NCBI GenBank assembly: GCA_024663395.1
Contig: JANFAH010000013.1
Span: 868,001 to 932,000 of the forward strand
Direction of reading: 5' to 3'
Length of the DNA stretch: 64,000 nt
Origin: Pisolithus tinctorius
Lineage: Eukaryota > Basidiomycota > Agaricomycetes > Boletales > Pisolithaceae
The translations under genes were made by a program, and so were the position numbers. Below, piece after piece: positions 12,438-24,225 of this stretch (within the stretch, counting starts at the first letter, position 1; the number at the start of each line of letters is the position of its first letter). The notes beneath the pieces are model-generated. The model had not been told where the DNA came from and did not search any database. It saw nothing but the letters and a program-made list of their open reading frames with translations.

Positions 12438-13248
12438 GTCAGAATCCAGCATCTTCTGACCGGCTGGAAAGCCCGAGCACTGTCGGTTGCGTCGGGAAGG
12501 CAGATAATGTACCAGTGGGCTTTTCCCGTAAATCCGGGAGGGTCGACGGAGGCCATGACTACTACCGCACACATCGAAGGGATACTGCATAGCGAGGCTA
12601 CATGCCTGTCGCATATCCGGAGGTGAACTCAGTGGACCAGAACGGGGCACAAACCCGTGGCATTGTGTTGGAAAAGTCATAACGGGGGGTGCAGACATGA
12701 GAGAACGACAACGACTAACAGGACCCGGTGCCAGCCAGTCCTGTGGGGATTATAGGGTAGTTCCAAAAGGAACGAGACTCCTCGGAGAGCCTTTAAGTGG
12801 CATCCTGAGTCTATAGCGGTGCCGGTACCCTGCACTGGCAAGACAAAAGGCAGCCTGAGGAAGCAAGATGAGCATGAGAGTCACGCACGACGGGTCTATT
12901 ATGATACCATGGAGATGCCACGCGTGCTCGCTATAACGAACAGCACTCATGCGCACGGACAATTAGACCCTTACGGCATGCAGGGGCGCTTTACCGCCTT
13001 GGGGCTCCTAAACCACTCCACTGCCACAACTAGTATCGATCCATGGCGTATACACTGATTGATCTCCATATATTTTGTGGATAAGCTCGCGTCGTACGCA
13101 CAAGTAGCATATGAACATGAATAAGTACATGTGTTGTGAACAGGTTATGAATCAAGTATGTCTCCATCAACATAGGCTAGTAAGGTGGGCATTAGTTTTA
13201 CAGTGAAAAGGTCAGTTCAAGCGTAGATGTGTATGGTTGTAACTGATG
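12438..13248. other. Intergenic region
   Basis: Between the secreted-protein gene start and the lipase stop. Short frames on both strands lack motifs or splice support. Nothing recognised. Confidence 0.45.
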
Positions 13249-16200
13249 CTACTCGGTAGGTTTCTTGGGAGCTGAGGATTTGACACGGGAACGAAGAAAC
13301 ACGATCGCAGACCTGCTCTTCCTCGGTGTTGGATAACCATCGTCATGTTCCACAGTCTCCGAAACGGAATGGGGAATTCCCTCAGACTCAGAACCCGAAG
13401 ACAAGAAGTTCGAGAGGATAGTCCATAAACCGTTCCCGCTGAGACGAACATCATCTTGCAGAACAGCTTGATCCGCGATACGTGCAAGTCTTCGAGCTTC
13501 GTCCGTGTCACGTCGGGAAACGATGCAGCTGGCCGGCGGCTTTTCGTCCTCATCAAGAGCCCACGCCCAACCCCAGCTCCCGCTAGAAAGGTCCATAGTA
13601 GAGGCTTTCCCCTTATCCTTGCCATCGCGGAGTTCTCGAAGATGTAGGATAACCTTGGAAAACTCTTTCTTCTCAAGGTCCATGTTACGCCTCCGCCGCT
13701 TCTCTATAGATTCTATCTCCTTCCGGAAGCGATCGTCAAAGTGAGTTTTCCCATCTATGTAACGTCGCAGTGCTCGCTCGGAAATGACTCCGATCATGTT
13801 GGAGGGAACCGAAAAAGCATCTAATTCCTCTTTCCGTTCAAGGGGCCTGATCTCCCCTTGCGTTGAAACACGTTCACGTATCATCCCCTCCTTCCAGAAA
13901 TGGCCCTGTCACTACTGTTTAGTATATTTGCTACTGACCACGTGTGACAATGTTGCATACCGCCGGGTCACAGTACACACTTGCCTCGCCCGCGTGACGA
14001 ACCACAGACTCTGAAGAGGTCGCTTCGCTACGTTGTCTAGAGGCTTCAGGGGTACTGAGGGTATCAAAGAAGGGTATACGTTTCCCAGATCCCGGACGCG
14101 GGGACGACGTTAATAACCCTGAGCGTGCTTGCGCAGACTTCGCGCGGAAGAAGCTAATACGAGAAGGCCGGGAATCCGAAGGTGGCATCAAAGACTTCGT
14201 CGGATCGAGAGAAAGGGGTGGGTCGTCTCTTCGGCCATCGAGATCGCTGACAGACAACGGGCGAAGAAATTGCGAGTTCGAAGTATGCTCGACTTGCTCC
14301 TCATGCTCTGGAGTGAGTAACACGGGTTGTGATAGTGATGCAACCAAGCCTGGTGAAGAAGGTTGAATGGGAGTAGTCATACCAGTGACGTGCTTAACGA
14401 AGCTTGCCATGGCACGATAACAGAATTTCGCTGGAGTGGTAAAGCCAAAAAGGACAGGTAGGACGTGCGGGGCGTCTAAAAGCAAGTTAAATATGGAAGA
14501 TGACTAGGGGAATTCGTGTGCCCACCGTCATAGACTTGCAAGTGAACCGGCGTAGGCCGGTGCCGGCTCTCTATGCCAGCCAACGGTGGATACATCGCGC
14601 GCGCTGCATCGTTCACCGGGAATTGGGATGGCTCAGCGGCCTTGTGAGCACTATTCGCAGGCATGGACTTTAGTACACCACTATCGAACGTAACATCGTA
14701 CTCACCAATAAATGATTTCATCCCTCAATACCTCCTTCTCACCCGCAATCACCATTAAGGGAGGTAACCCGCCCAAGTAGGACACAGCAGGACTGACAAG
14801 AGGATGTCCTAATAGACTGTTCTGGGTATAGAGCTGAATTTGAGAATCTACCGTCAACATTTCGCCTGATTTCGCCTGAAGTCGTATGGTCTGATCCTCC
14901 TTGTTGTCTATGGAAGGCAGCGAAGCGGTGGTTCCGACATTAACGGGCATCCCTGAAGGTTTATCTTCGTCATGCTCATCGAGACTAGCGATTGAGCCTG
15001 CCATTGAACGACGTAAAGGATCCGCCGTAGATATGCCATCATCCGCCTCGCCACCATTGAGACAAACTATCTGATGGATCCTTTTGCGAAGCCGGCTATG
15101 GACTACTTGCGTAACTTCACGCGACGGTGGAGGCCAAAGAGTGCTAGGTTTCTGCAGGCAAAGACCATATGGAGGAAGAACGTCCTGTAAAGCATGGTTT
15201 GTTTCTGATCTGAGAACCACCGGAGAGGAACATACCGTTTCAGTGTTCGTGTGAATACTAGGAAAAGAGTGCGTCAAATCACACCAAGGAGACATCAAGA
15301 CTCCACCCGCAGGCATTGGGAGCCCTGTGTCGCGCAAGACCTGCAAGAGAGCTAAGGTCAAGCCCCCACCAGCAGAATCTCCTGCCACTACGATATGAGC
15401 GGGGTTGACCGGTTGATGGGCCGCTCCAGGCGGGGGCCTGATCAGGTACAGATCTAAGGTGCTCAGGTTAGCACCCAAAATGCTTAATTCGTTGGCGTAC
15501 TCACAAGCTGTGAGGAGGTCATGAAGCGCACACGGAAAGGGGTATTGAGGAGCCAAGCGATAATTAATAGCTAAGATCCCATAAGTGTGAATGATCCACG
15601 TCATGTGTGGACGTTAAGTGAATTGCCTACCAAATACGCGTCCGTTGATTTTTCTAGCATGACGCTGTATACCATACCTAATAGATGTACTAGATTAGCA
15701 TGGTAAAGTGGACTGACTAACAGAGAAAACTCCACCTCTCTTGATCGATACTCCCGAAATAGTAACCTCCTGAGACGCGGCATTGAGTATGCACTGACAG
15801 CGAGATGAGTTCACATACCACCGTGGGCGTAAAGAATGCATCGAAGCTCGTCCATGTCCCTATGGTAGGTACTGCTCGCTTCTGGATTCGAGGTTTGCGT
15901 GTTCGCTGTGGAGTCAGCGTTGGGTGGCGATGACGGAGAGGTTGTTCCATTTTTCTCTGACTGCGTGCGGCGTTTCTTGGCTGCTTGCCAATCTTTCTTC
16001 GAGGTTACCCACTCAGCATCGATCCTATTGATGGCTGCAAGTGAGATGAGCCACATTACGTGGAAGGTTTGCCATACCCAGGGATCCCGCGAACTTGCCA
16101 CCACTTGGTGCCTCCGACTATACGTTTTGCGTGGTCTTCACCACCAAGCGCATCAATGAGGTAAGTCGCAGCTTCATCGCAGCAAGATACCGGGATAAGA

Positions 16201-16585
16201 AGTCGCACAACGTGTACCGAAGGAGGTGCAGGGGTGCGGTTATTAGCGAATGCCTGTACCTCTTCTACAGAATGGCTGTGCCCGACATGAATCAGGGAGA
16301 ATTATTGTCAGGAGTCATTAAAGAAGCTTACTAAGACGAAATCACAAGAAATCTCTGAGGTTACTCGTCACATTTACAACCTCCATCACGGTGCAGGGGG
16401 CAAACACACACCTTGACTATGTTGAAGGCTTCGTCATACAGCAACTTGTTTTGCCTCAGCTGTGTGATGACTTTTCCATTCTCCTTGTTCTCCTTCTTTA
16501 GGCGATCAAAATAGTGGTGGACGAACGTTTCGAGAACGATGGGTCCTAGGTGGAGGCCAGCCTGACGTGTGAGGGGGTTCGACAT
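13249..16585 (-). CDS. Hormone-sensitive-lipase-like alpha/beta hydrolase
   Basis: Serine esterase/lipase of the HSL (alpha/beta hydrolase-3) family. The first exon starts MSNPLTRQAGLHLGPIVLET (16585). The oxyanion loop is split by an intron: YAHGG near 15815 continues as GYYFGSIDQE near 15770, giving HGGGYYFGS. The block INYRLAPQYPFPCALHDLL is near 15540, and the nucleophile Ser sits in VVAGDSAGGGL (about 15370-15400). An acidic/His pair is visible: GGLPPLMVIAGEKEVLRDE near 14740, and VYDG joined over an intron to APHVLPVLF near 14470. A long Ser-rich and then charged coiled tail (13249-14400) follows, unlike bacterial esterases but common in fungal members. It would hydrolyse neutral lipids or small esters. 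Decayed copies of parts of this gene lie at 21.3 and 46.0 kb. Confidence 0.85.
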
Positions 16586-17929
16586 TTCAGAAGGCGAAGT
16601 CTAATGAAGCGCCGGAACAGAAAGCGAGTAACACTGCAAATTGCGCTCTAACGCACAGAACTTCGAATTAGAACCAAGTAGGCCGATAGCCAGTGGAAAA
16701 TTGTACACCGCAGGGGATGGGATTGCAAGCCCGTGTTGAAAACCAAGATCTAAGAAGTTTCAGCGTTTATATGCAGACAGCATGCAGACAATCAACAGCG
16801 TTGCACGCGGTAATAATCCGCGTTGCTCGCGCTTGGGCCTGCAGGCTGTGGAGGTTGTGAACCTATCACACCACGTGACCGGCATATGGTGACGCGTGTA
16901 CCGAAATGTGATACTGCACGTAAGGACGAAGAGAACAAAAGGTGAAACAAACACAGGGTGCCTGGGTCTTGTGGCCGGCGAAGGGGACTTATGAATCAAT
17001 ACTCAATGGCCCCGGTGGGTGTGATGATGCAACGACGCGAGAGGTAGTTGGGCTTACGTAAGTCCCAATGAGAAGGTTACTGCTTGGAGGTTCCTCGGTA
17101 TCTGATTGTGGAGGACCTTATCCCCATTTGGCCGAAGTAAACCCTCGAGATAGTGTTGATGAACCATTCTGAAATTTTCAAACACTCCTCGGCGCGCAAG
17201 TACCAGCACACTAGTTGGACGTCAAATTCATGTTAGCTTTAGCAAGTCGTGCCTAGACCGTCTTCCGTCCTGACGCGTCCGTTCCGGGCCGTGAGAGCGA
17301 CTTTCCGTTCTCGTCTTTATACCTTAACATTCTTGTTGCTGCGCGATTGACCTTCGCGACCTCGTCTTTATTGTGTTTCTAGTGTCTCGCACCTATGTGT
17401 GCTTTTTCTTGTTACTTACGAAGGTTATAGCGCGTCTCACAACGAGACCGCCCTTGTCACGCACCAACGGGTCCAACACCAGGATGTCTCGGTATTGTCA
17501 TACTTAGGAGTGTTTAGTCTCATACTGCAGACTTGTCACCTCAGACGTTGTCACACTAAGTTCCCATTTCTTGAAGCGGCCTTTAATATACTCGTAGAAT
17601 TGTTTCTTTTGTTTAGTAACAGCCCAAGATTCCGCGAGTTTGAACACTAAATTGACTGCGTTACTTCTTCCACCTGTTTCCTTTCCTGCCTCTCGAGTAT
17701 CGCATGCAGCAAAACTATATCTCATTTCAATTAGCACAGCTCCCCCCACATATACCCGTTCAGCGTTCAACAAAATATCTTACAACGCGACCAGACAGGA
17801 ACACGAAAAAGAAAGAAAAAGATCAAGAAAGGAGAGAAGTGAGATATGGCAGAATTTGTCAGGGATCGCGGATCCACGAAACTCCCATTAATCTGCAGTA
17901 TAGCTAACGACATACCACCACCTTGGTCA
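16586..17929. other. Intergenic region between lipase and P450
   Basis: No gene recognised in 1.3 kb. The part just upstream of the lipase start (to about 16735) is also present in the relic at 46.7 kb, so the ancestral duplication carried the lipase promoter. Confidence 0.5.
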
Positions 17930-20270
17930 TCACGCATCCTCTTTTCGAGGAGCGACAGATATAGCGAGCGGTAGTTGAACTCCACAGGTGACCTCGCCCT
18001 CCACAGTAGGCACCATCACCGCACACGACTCACGTCGAATACGCCTCGCTTTTTCGGTCAGGGATACCTCAAATTGGCCAACAATCTCTGCCAAGAACGC
18101 CTGGATCTCGATGACGCTGTGTGGAAGGGAGGAGTCGGTAGGTGGCCACGGATTTCATATAACAGATAGTCGTCGTTCAGCTGTCCTGTTGCACTGAAAA
18201 CATGGCAATACTTACGCAAATCGCCAACCTAGACATGCACGGGGTCCGCCACCGAAAGTTAGTCTAGGAAAAGGAGAGGGGTCAAAAGTGGGTACGCAAA
18301 GAATATAGGGACCCACAGGCTAGAGTATACACCAGTGGCAGCCTCTTTTTTGTCTTTCGCAATGCCATCTAGCCAACGATCCGGGTTAAACACATCAGCA
18401 TCCTCACCCCACATATCCTTGTTTCTGTAATGATTTTGATATGCATATTCCGGGTAAGAGAGATGGAAAGCACAAACCGGTTGTATGCAGCGATAGATGC
18501 TATAATGCGAGTCCCTTTAGGGACGAGTACCTCATGCATTAACTCCCCCGACTCCGCCCTGATAGGTCGAGAAAAGGGCAGAACGTAGTCCTGGGCAGCC
18601 ATGCGAAACGCTTGAGGAGCTACACAATGATACTGCAAAGTTTCCTGTTGTTACCACGGTACAAGTAATGGTGACTCAGTCGTTCCGTTGTGAGATATCA
18701 GATGTGTGCTTGCCTTAACCATAGCATTCAGATATGGCATATTATCCAAATCAGATGCAGTGAACTGTGTGTCACCACGAGCGTGGATGACGGACTCGTG
18801 CTGCCTTATCTCTGATCTGAGTCTCGACTGCATCTCTGGCTTCCGTGCCAATTCCAGCAGGGTCCAACCGATGGTATTTGAGGTCGTTTCATGACCCGCA
18901 AAGAGGATCGCTCTGTGACAGGGGTACGTTCAGAAAATTACCATCTTCAGCATCTTCAGTACATGAGCGTACCGCATCTGCGAGTATAGCTCTTCATCAC
19001 TTAGCCTGTTCTTCGCCTCGGCGTCCATGTTTGCCTTGACTATGAAAAATATGATTACATAGGTTATAGGCCTCACGGCCTACTTACCCAGCAGCGTGAA
19101 AATATCCCTGCTCCCCTTCCCTTGCAAAAGAGACTCTGCCTTCTCTGTCACCATACTTTTTGCGGTGGCAATGGCGACTTTGTTCACTTCACGGACACGT
19201 GCAGCACGAGGGTTTGAGGAAATTTTGGCCCAATATTTGAAGATTGACGTTGGGATGTACTTAAGAGCTTCCTGGATGAAGATTTGTAGCACAGAAGGGG
19301 TACCAAAAATGCTCATCCTGGGCGGAAAATGTAAGTATCAGAGGGCTACACCCTCCAATAAACACAGAGCTGCGACGTACATCATCCCCTTGTAGCTTTT
19401 CGCTAGTGGACTCTCCGAATCATCGAGGCTACCCAGCCGGACGTCGAAGGCACCTGAATCAGAAGTGAAAACGTAAGTTCAGAACACGAAATTGACTACC
19501 ACATTTACCCTCTGCTATTGCATCCAAAGTAGCTCGGGACATCCAACTGGCGGTGTCCAGTACAACCTTGCCGCTATTCTCGGCTTCGACAAGCTCTGTC
19601 CATCGCGCGACGAGCTTAACAATAGATCAATATCAGGCCCTATCCAACGCCAAACAACTTACAGCCTGCACAGATGCCCGCGCTACGGCCAAGAATTCCC
19701 GTGACTCAGCTGCCCCAAAGCCAGGATTCAAGACCTTCCTGTGTCGTTTGTGAATGTCGCCAGTAGATATGACATTATTAGATGAGCTTCCGTGGGAGCT
19801 CAGGTTTCGACGCACCCTCTGCCCAGAGAACACTTTTTCCGTTCAGCATGAACGACCGAATCCGACGTTCGGGTGCCTTTAGGAAATGATGCGAGCCGGT
19901 GGAAAAAATTCGCGACAAGGCTTTCGGATCAGCAATCAATAGTTGGGCCTCCTACGGCCATGAAGGAAGATGAGAAAAAGTTCATATATCCTAACATCAC
20001 ACCTACACCAAGGATGCCTTTCACACGGATGACATCGCCGTAGAGGCTTTGCCAGCGGAACTCAGCTTCACCAGCCTGACTCTGGTACAACTCGGGAAGG
20101 TTCCCTTTGTAGAACGACTAAGAGAGTGTGTACGATCAAAGGGCGCACTCACCGAAAAGGAACGATGTGGGCTTAGGCCCGCGCACTCGAGAAAGAGAGC
20201 TGCTGGTGAAACGCCTGTAGAGGGCATACACGACGAGGGCAAGGTACAAGAGTGTTGAGTAGGGATCCAT
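17930..20270 (-). CDS. Cytochrome P450 monooxygenase with an altered ExxR motif
   Basis: Many-exon microsomal P450. Exon 1 starts MDPYSTLLYLALVVYALYRR, a membrane anchor, then VRGPKPTSFLFG. The I-helix reads FAGHETTSNTIGW (about 18860-18900). After an intron with a GC donor (18645-18713, AAG|GCAAGC..ACAG) the K-helix reads ETLQYHCVAP, so the invariant Arg of ExxR is Gln (codon 18633-18635). The PERF region is FNPDRWLDG (near 18380) and the haem loop is FGGGPRACLGWRFA (18215-18256, Cys codon 18233-18235). The C-terminal exon ends SVAPRKEDA with the stop at 17930-17932. Haem ligand and oxygen-activation residues are present, so it is either a recently damaged or an atypical P450. Substrate unknown. 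Downstream neighbour is the lipase on the same strand. Confidence 0.85.
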
Positions 20271-20689
20271 CTGAGAAGCTGATCAGTGCACTCCTGCCAG
20301 AAAGGTGTTTATATACCATATGAATTTAACCAGAACCTCAGCAAGCACGTTTACGCGTCCACCCACGGCAACGCTTGTATTTTTACTAGGGATTACTCAC
20401 CGCCATTGACAATTCGGGTGCCGAGAGTCGGCAGTATGGCGAATGGTACTCATCAGGTGTCAGCAATAAACTTGTCAGAAGCAATTGCTGTAATGGCCTT
20501 TGACTCAGAGCGGCGTATCTTCCCCTGTTGCAGCACTCGGCTTAGGAGCAAATGTTCCTAAAAAGTCAAAACCGGAGAAGTCCGATGGCCCCGATAAATG
20601 TCCGATTGCTTCAGGTTCTTCGTCCAGTGGATGCGATACGATAACGCAAATGTGACATTATCTAACCACATGTGCCACCGTGTCTCGTG
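20271..20689. other. P450 promoter region
   Basis: Upstream sequence of the P450 gene on the minus strand; no additional gene. Borders the relic of a second P450 copy. Confidence 0.4.
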
Positions 20690-21240
20690 CGGAAAGAAGC
20701 CTTGAATCTGAAATTAGTATACAGCATTTCTCATGTACAAGATATGTACATCGTTGAATGATGTAAAAATATCTTACAAGATGAAACAATGGAGTAAAAA
20801 AAGAGATACAGAAGAATGTTTCAGGAATCGAGGGCTGCACGAAACTCCCCACTAAGAGAAACGAACGCAAGGAGGGCTCGAAGGTCGAAGGTGTAGCTAG
20901 CAACGTACCGTCGGTGAGACGATCACTTCGGTTATCACGCGTCCTGATCTGCAGGAGAAACCGATATAGCGAGTGGTAATTAAACCCCACGACCAACCTC
21001 GCCCTCCGTGGCAGGCGTCATAAATACGTATAGTTCCCGGTAAACCTCGCTTTCCCGGTGAGGGATACTTGACAATTTCCACCAAAAAGGCCTGAGTTCC
21101 GGTGACGCTGTGTGGATGAGGGGAATCGGAAGGACGTCATGGATGTTGTGTAATCGTTGGTCGTCGTTACTCAGCCAGACACTCACGCAGAATATACGGG
21201 AGTGCTTACGCAGTCAAGATTTCGCATGAAGGTGTATGGC
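20690..21240 (-). pseudogene. Relic of a P450 3' end
   Basis: Nucleotide similarity to 17700-18240 of the intact P450 can be followed along the whole stretch: shared blocks include aaaatatcttacaa, ggtcatcacgc/ggttatcacgc, gacagatatagcgag versus aaccgatatagcgag, the cctcgccctcc...ggca..atc block, tgacgctgtgtgga and gtcgtcgtt near the upstream end. It covers only the last exon plus 3' flank; the haem loop and everything upstream are missing. In-frame breaks are present. Same orientation as the intact gene. Confidence 0.75.
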
Positions 21241-21254
21241 CCCACCCCCCTTGC

Positions 21255-21735
21255 CTATGGGCGTTCCTGAAGGTTTATCTTGGTCGTGTTCATCAAGACC
21301 AGTAGTTGAGTCTGCAATTGAATGACGTGAAGGGTCCACTACAGATATGCAATCATTTGCTTTGCCACCCTCGATAATGAGAAGGACTATCTGATATATC
21401 TTTTTGAGACTATACGCGTAACTTCACGCGATGGCGGAGGCCAAAGGGAGCTAGGTTTCTGCAGGAGAGACCATATGGACAGAGGAGCGTCCTGCGAAGT
21501 ACAGCTTGAGTGTTTTTGTGAACACTAGGAAGCGAGTGCGTCAAATCACACCAAGGAGAGATCAAGACTTCACCGAAACCTTCCCCTTTGGATTCGCAAG
21601 TCTACTTCGCACAGAACCTGCAAGAGAGCTAGGGTCAAGCGGCCACCGGCAGAATCCCCTGCCACCACGATGTGAGCAGGGTTGACTGGGTGATGGATCG
21701 CTCCAGGCGGTGGCCTTAGCCAGTACAGATCCGAG
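21255..21735 (-). pseudogene. Relic of an internal exon of the HSL-like lipase
   Basis: Aligns by eye with 14945-15450 of the lipase: gggcgttcctgaaggttta, the rearranged 'aatgacgtgaagggtcc' block, actatctgat..atc.ttttg, taacttcacgcgatgg, ggaggccaaag, aggtttctgcagg, gtgcgtcaaatcacacc and the gatgtgagcagggttgac segment around the nucleophile Ser. It has deletions and substitutions and no open frame. It sits directly right of the P450 relic, the reverse of the HSL-then-P450 order of the intact pair. Confidence 0.75.
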
Positions 21736-23814
21736 GTACGTGAAGAGAGGGTATCAGCGGACTGACCGCCGTGCCAAACAACGCGGGTGCAGGGACCCCG
21801 GGGCTAGGTGCCTCGCTCGTGATCTGTATCGTTCCGTAGCCTAATTTTACCACCCATAGGTAGACTTTTCAAGAACAAGCAAATCGTCGAAGTCGTCGCG
21901 TCGTCCCCAAGAGGGTACATGAGTGTGCTGTGTTGCACGAAGCGCCCAGCAACTGTTATAACACCAAGACTTTCGAAGCGTCAGTGTATCTCAATGGACA
22001 GATATCGCTCGAATTCTGTCTTCAGGCCCAAGGAACTTTTGTTGAGAGGCTACGGGCTCGTGCAGCTGGTATACCCGCTTTTTATATCCCTGCCGACTCT
22101 TGTTCCAGTGCATTTTGCCGCCTGGTCGCTTGGTTGCAGAGCGAGAATGGTATCGGGGGTATGGGCCCTTATCCAACGGAGGGACAACTGGACTTGTATG
22201 TCTATAATTTGTGTTTCCTGAGTCTCTGAGTCGCAGGAGGAGGTACTTCGAAACTTCAATGGCCACGCAGCCCACAGCTAGCTCGCTGACCTTCGTTGCC
22301 AAGTCGCACTTTTGTGACGCATTGCGACATACGCACTCTAGCTATCTAATCGCTGCGTTTGGTCGAGAGAGGCGCAACAACAATAAGTATGTGTAGTCGA
22401 CTCTCCTGACCCATACCTCTCGGGATCATCCGTGGGGGGTATGGGTTATAGATGTCTCGATCATGGTACATCCTCCCCCTCCGCGCACTAGCCCAAGATT
22501 AAAGAATTTACGGCCCTACTCCCGGACGGTGGGAGTCGTTGATTCCGCAGTCTTTCTTGCCGCTCCGCAGTTAGAGCTTCCTCGGTGGTGCAATTAGAAT
22601 CTGGCACGGAGAGCGTACTGCTGCAACAATTCACGGACAGCGGAAACAAAGCAGAAATAATAGGGGGCAGCAGCACTCCCACGTTGTGGAACCACCCGTC
22701 AAGGTCAATGACTAAGAGATGGGACGCCAATTCAGAGACGAGGGCGAGCACTGGAATAAAGTCAAGCGGTGAAATCAATCCATGGCATTGAAAGAGCTGA
22801 TGAACAAATCGGATTCCCGGAGACAATCATGGATTACAGGGTCGCATAGAGTAGGGATATCGAGACGCAACCGCTGAGCAATGTGTTGGTACTCGACATA
22901 GAATTTGACTGACTGACTCTTGGACGATGCTCTCGTTCGACCTGCTGAAAATGAGGTGTTACAAGAGCGATGCACGGAAAGTTAAAGAGGGCATGTACGC
23001 AGACGTGTCGATGGCTGTTTCCGAAGCACGCCGAAAGATTCCGACAATCGAGACGCAAGAAGTTCGATCGGGAGAAACACCCGGAGGACAGGAGCGTCTA
23101 CAGCTGCACGACTGGGCTTGAGTATGACCATGAGATAGAGAGAAATGGTCGTAGTAACCTTCGTCGACGACCATTACCTGTGAATAGTCCCTGGAGGCAG
23201 GGGGGATGGTACGGATGATGTGGAGAACCACCATCAAGGATGCCCGAACGGGATGGAGCCCCCATAGTTCCTTTGCAAGATTGAAGACGTACGCACGAAA
23301 GACAGTGAAGGCGAGCCTAATGGTTTTGCGGTTTATGGGGTGCTATGCGCCGGGCATGGGATAGCTGCCCCTGTGACAAGGGATAGTGCGTGATGCGAGT
23401 CATGACCGCAGCAAGCAGGCAGTGACAAGAAGTGGGTAGTGCAAGCTGTACTGCGAATGCGTGTCTGTTCGGATGAGAAAAACGAGAAGACAACCAACAC
23501 CTAAACTTACTCCTCACTCGTGCAGTTTCAGCACATCACATGTGCTCAAGCGTGAGCGAAGGAATGTGACACAAAATAGCAACAAACGCAGTGGCTAATC
23601 AAATTTGGCTTCATCTGCTTACCTTATCTGGGGGGTTGACACGAGGGCCATGAACCCTTGCAGAACCCTGAAAGAGCTATTGAGATGGATAGATTCACGT
23701 TTAAGATCTGAACGGTGACATTCCTCCAACATATAACTGCAGATAGGCAAATTTGGAAGGGAAGACAACACCTGGACGTCCTGGACATTATCAGACGCCC
23801 GGTCCGATCGAGTC
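21736..23814. other. Gene-poor stretch
   Basis: Frames of 60-110 codons occur on both strands (for example minus 22488-22826, with a hydrophobic segment, and minus 22775-22975), but they neither splice together convincingly nor match a family I know. Possibly decayed genes. Nothing else recognised. Confidence 0.4.
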
Positions 23815-23965
23815 TCCTTAATTATTAAATTTAGAACTATTATTGATTTCTGAGGAATTATTTTCAAATAAATTAGTTTTATTAATAAATTCTTCATAAT
23901 AATATGTATTACTTCTACAGATTCCTCATCAAGAAATTATTCTACCATTAAATTATAGGCGTAAA
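23815..23965. other. AT-rich island, possible mitochondrial (NUMT) or mitochondrial-plasmid fragment
   Basis: About 150 bp of roughly 80 percent A+T set sharply inside DNA near 50 percent GC. On the minus strand one frame reads NTYYYEEFINKTNLFENNSS, rich in Asn, Tyr, Phe, Ile, Leu and Lys with AT-ending codons, as in fungal mitochondrial genes or plasmids. Both edges are abrupt (…gagtctcc|ttaattatt and attatag|gcgtaaag). Confidence 0.4.
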
Positions 23966-24225
23966 GTGGTATAACTACGAATCGGCGACTTCTGGTCCGG
24001 AGTAACCCCTTAGGAGCACCAAGTACAATACCAAAGCCCTCCGGGCGCCCCTGGACGCATTCGGACAAGCACGTGATGTCTACCTTATCGCATTTTATAA
24101 ATTCAGTGCAGGATGGGGACACTTCTAAATTACAAAGTCAACATGGAAGCAAGTGGAAGGATGTCTGAGTGAAATTTAAAACTCGATATGGAAGTAAGTG
24201 AGGAATGTCTGTTGGGTGAAGAAAG

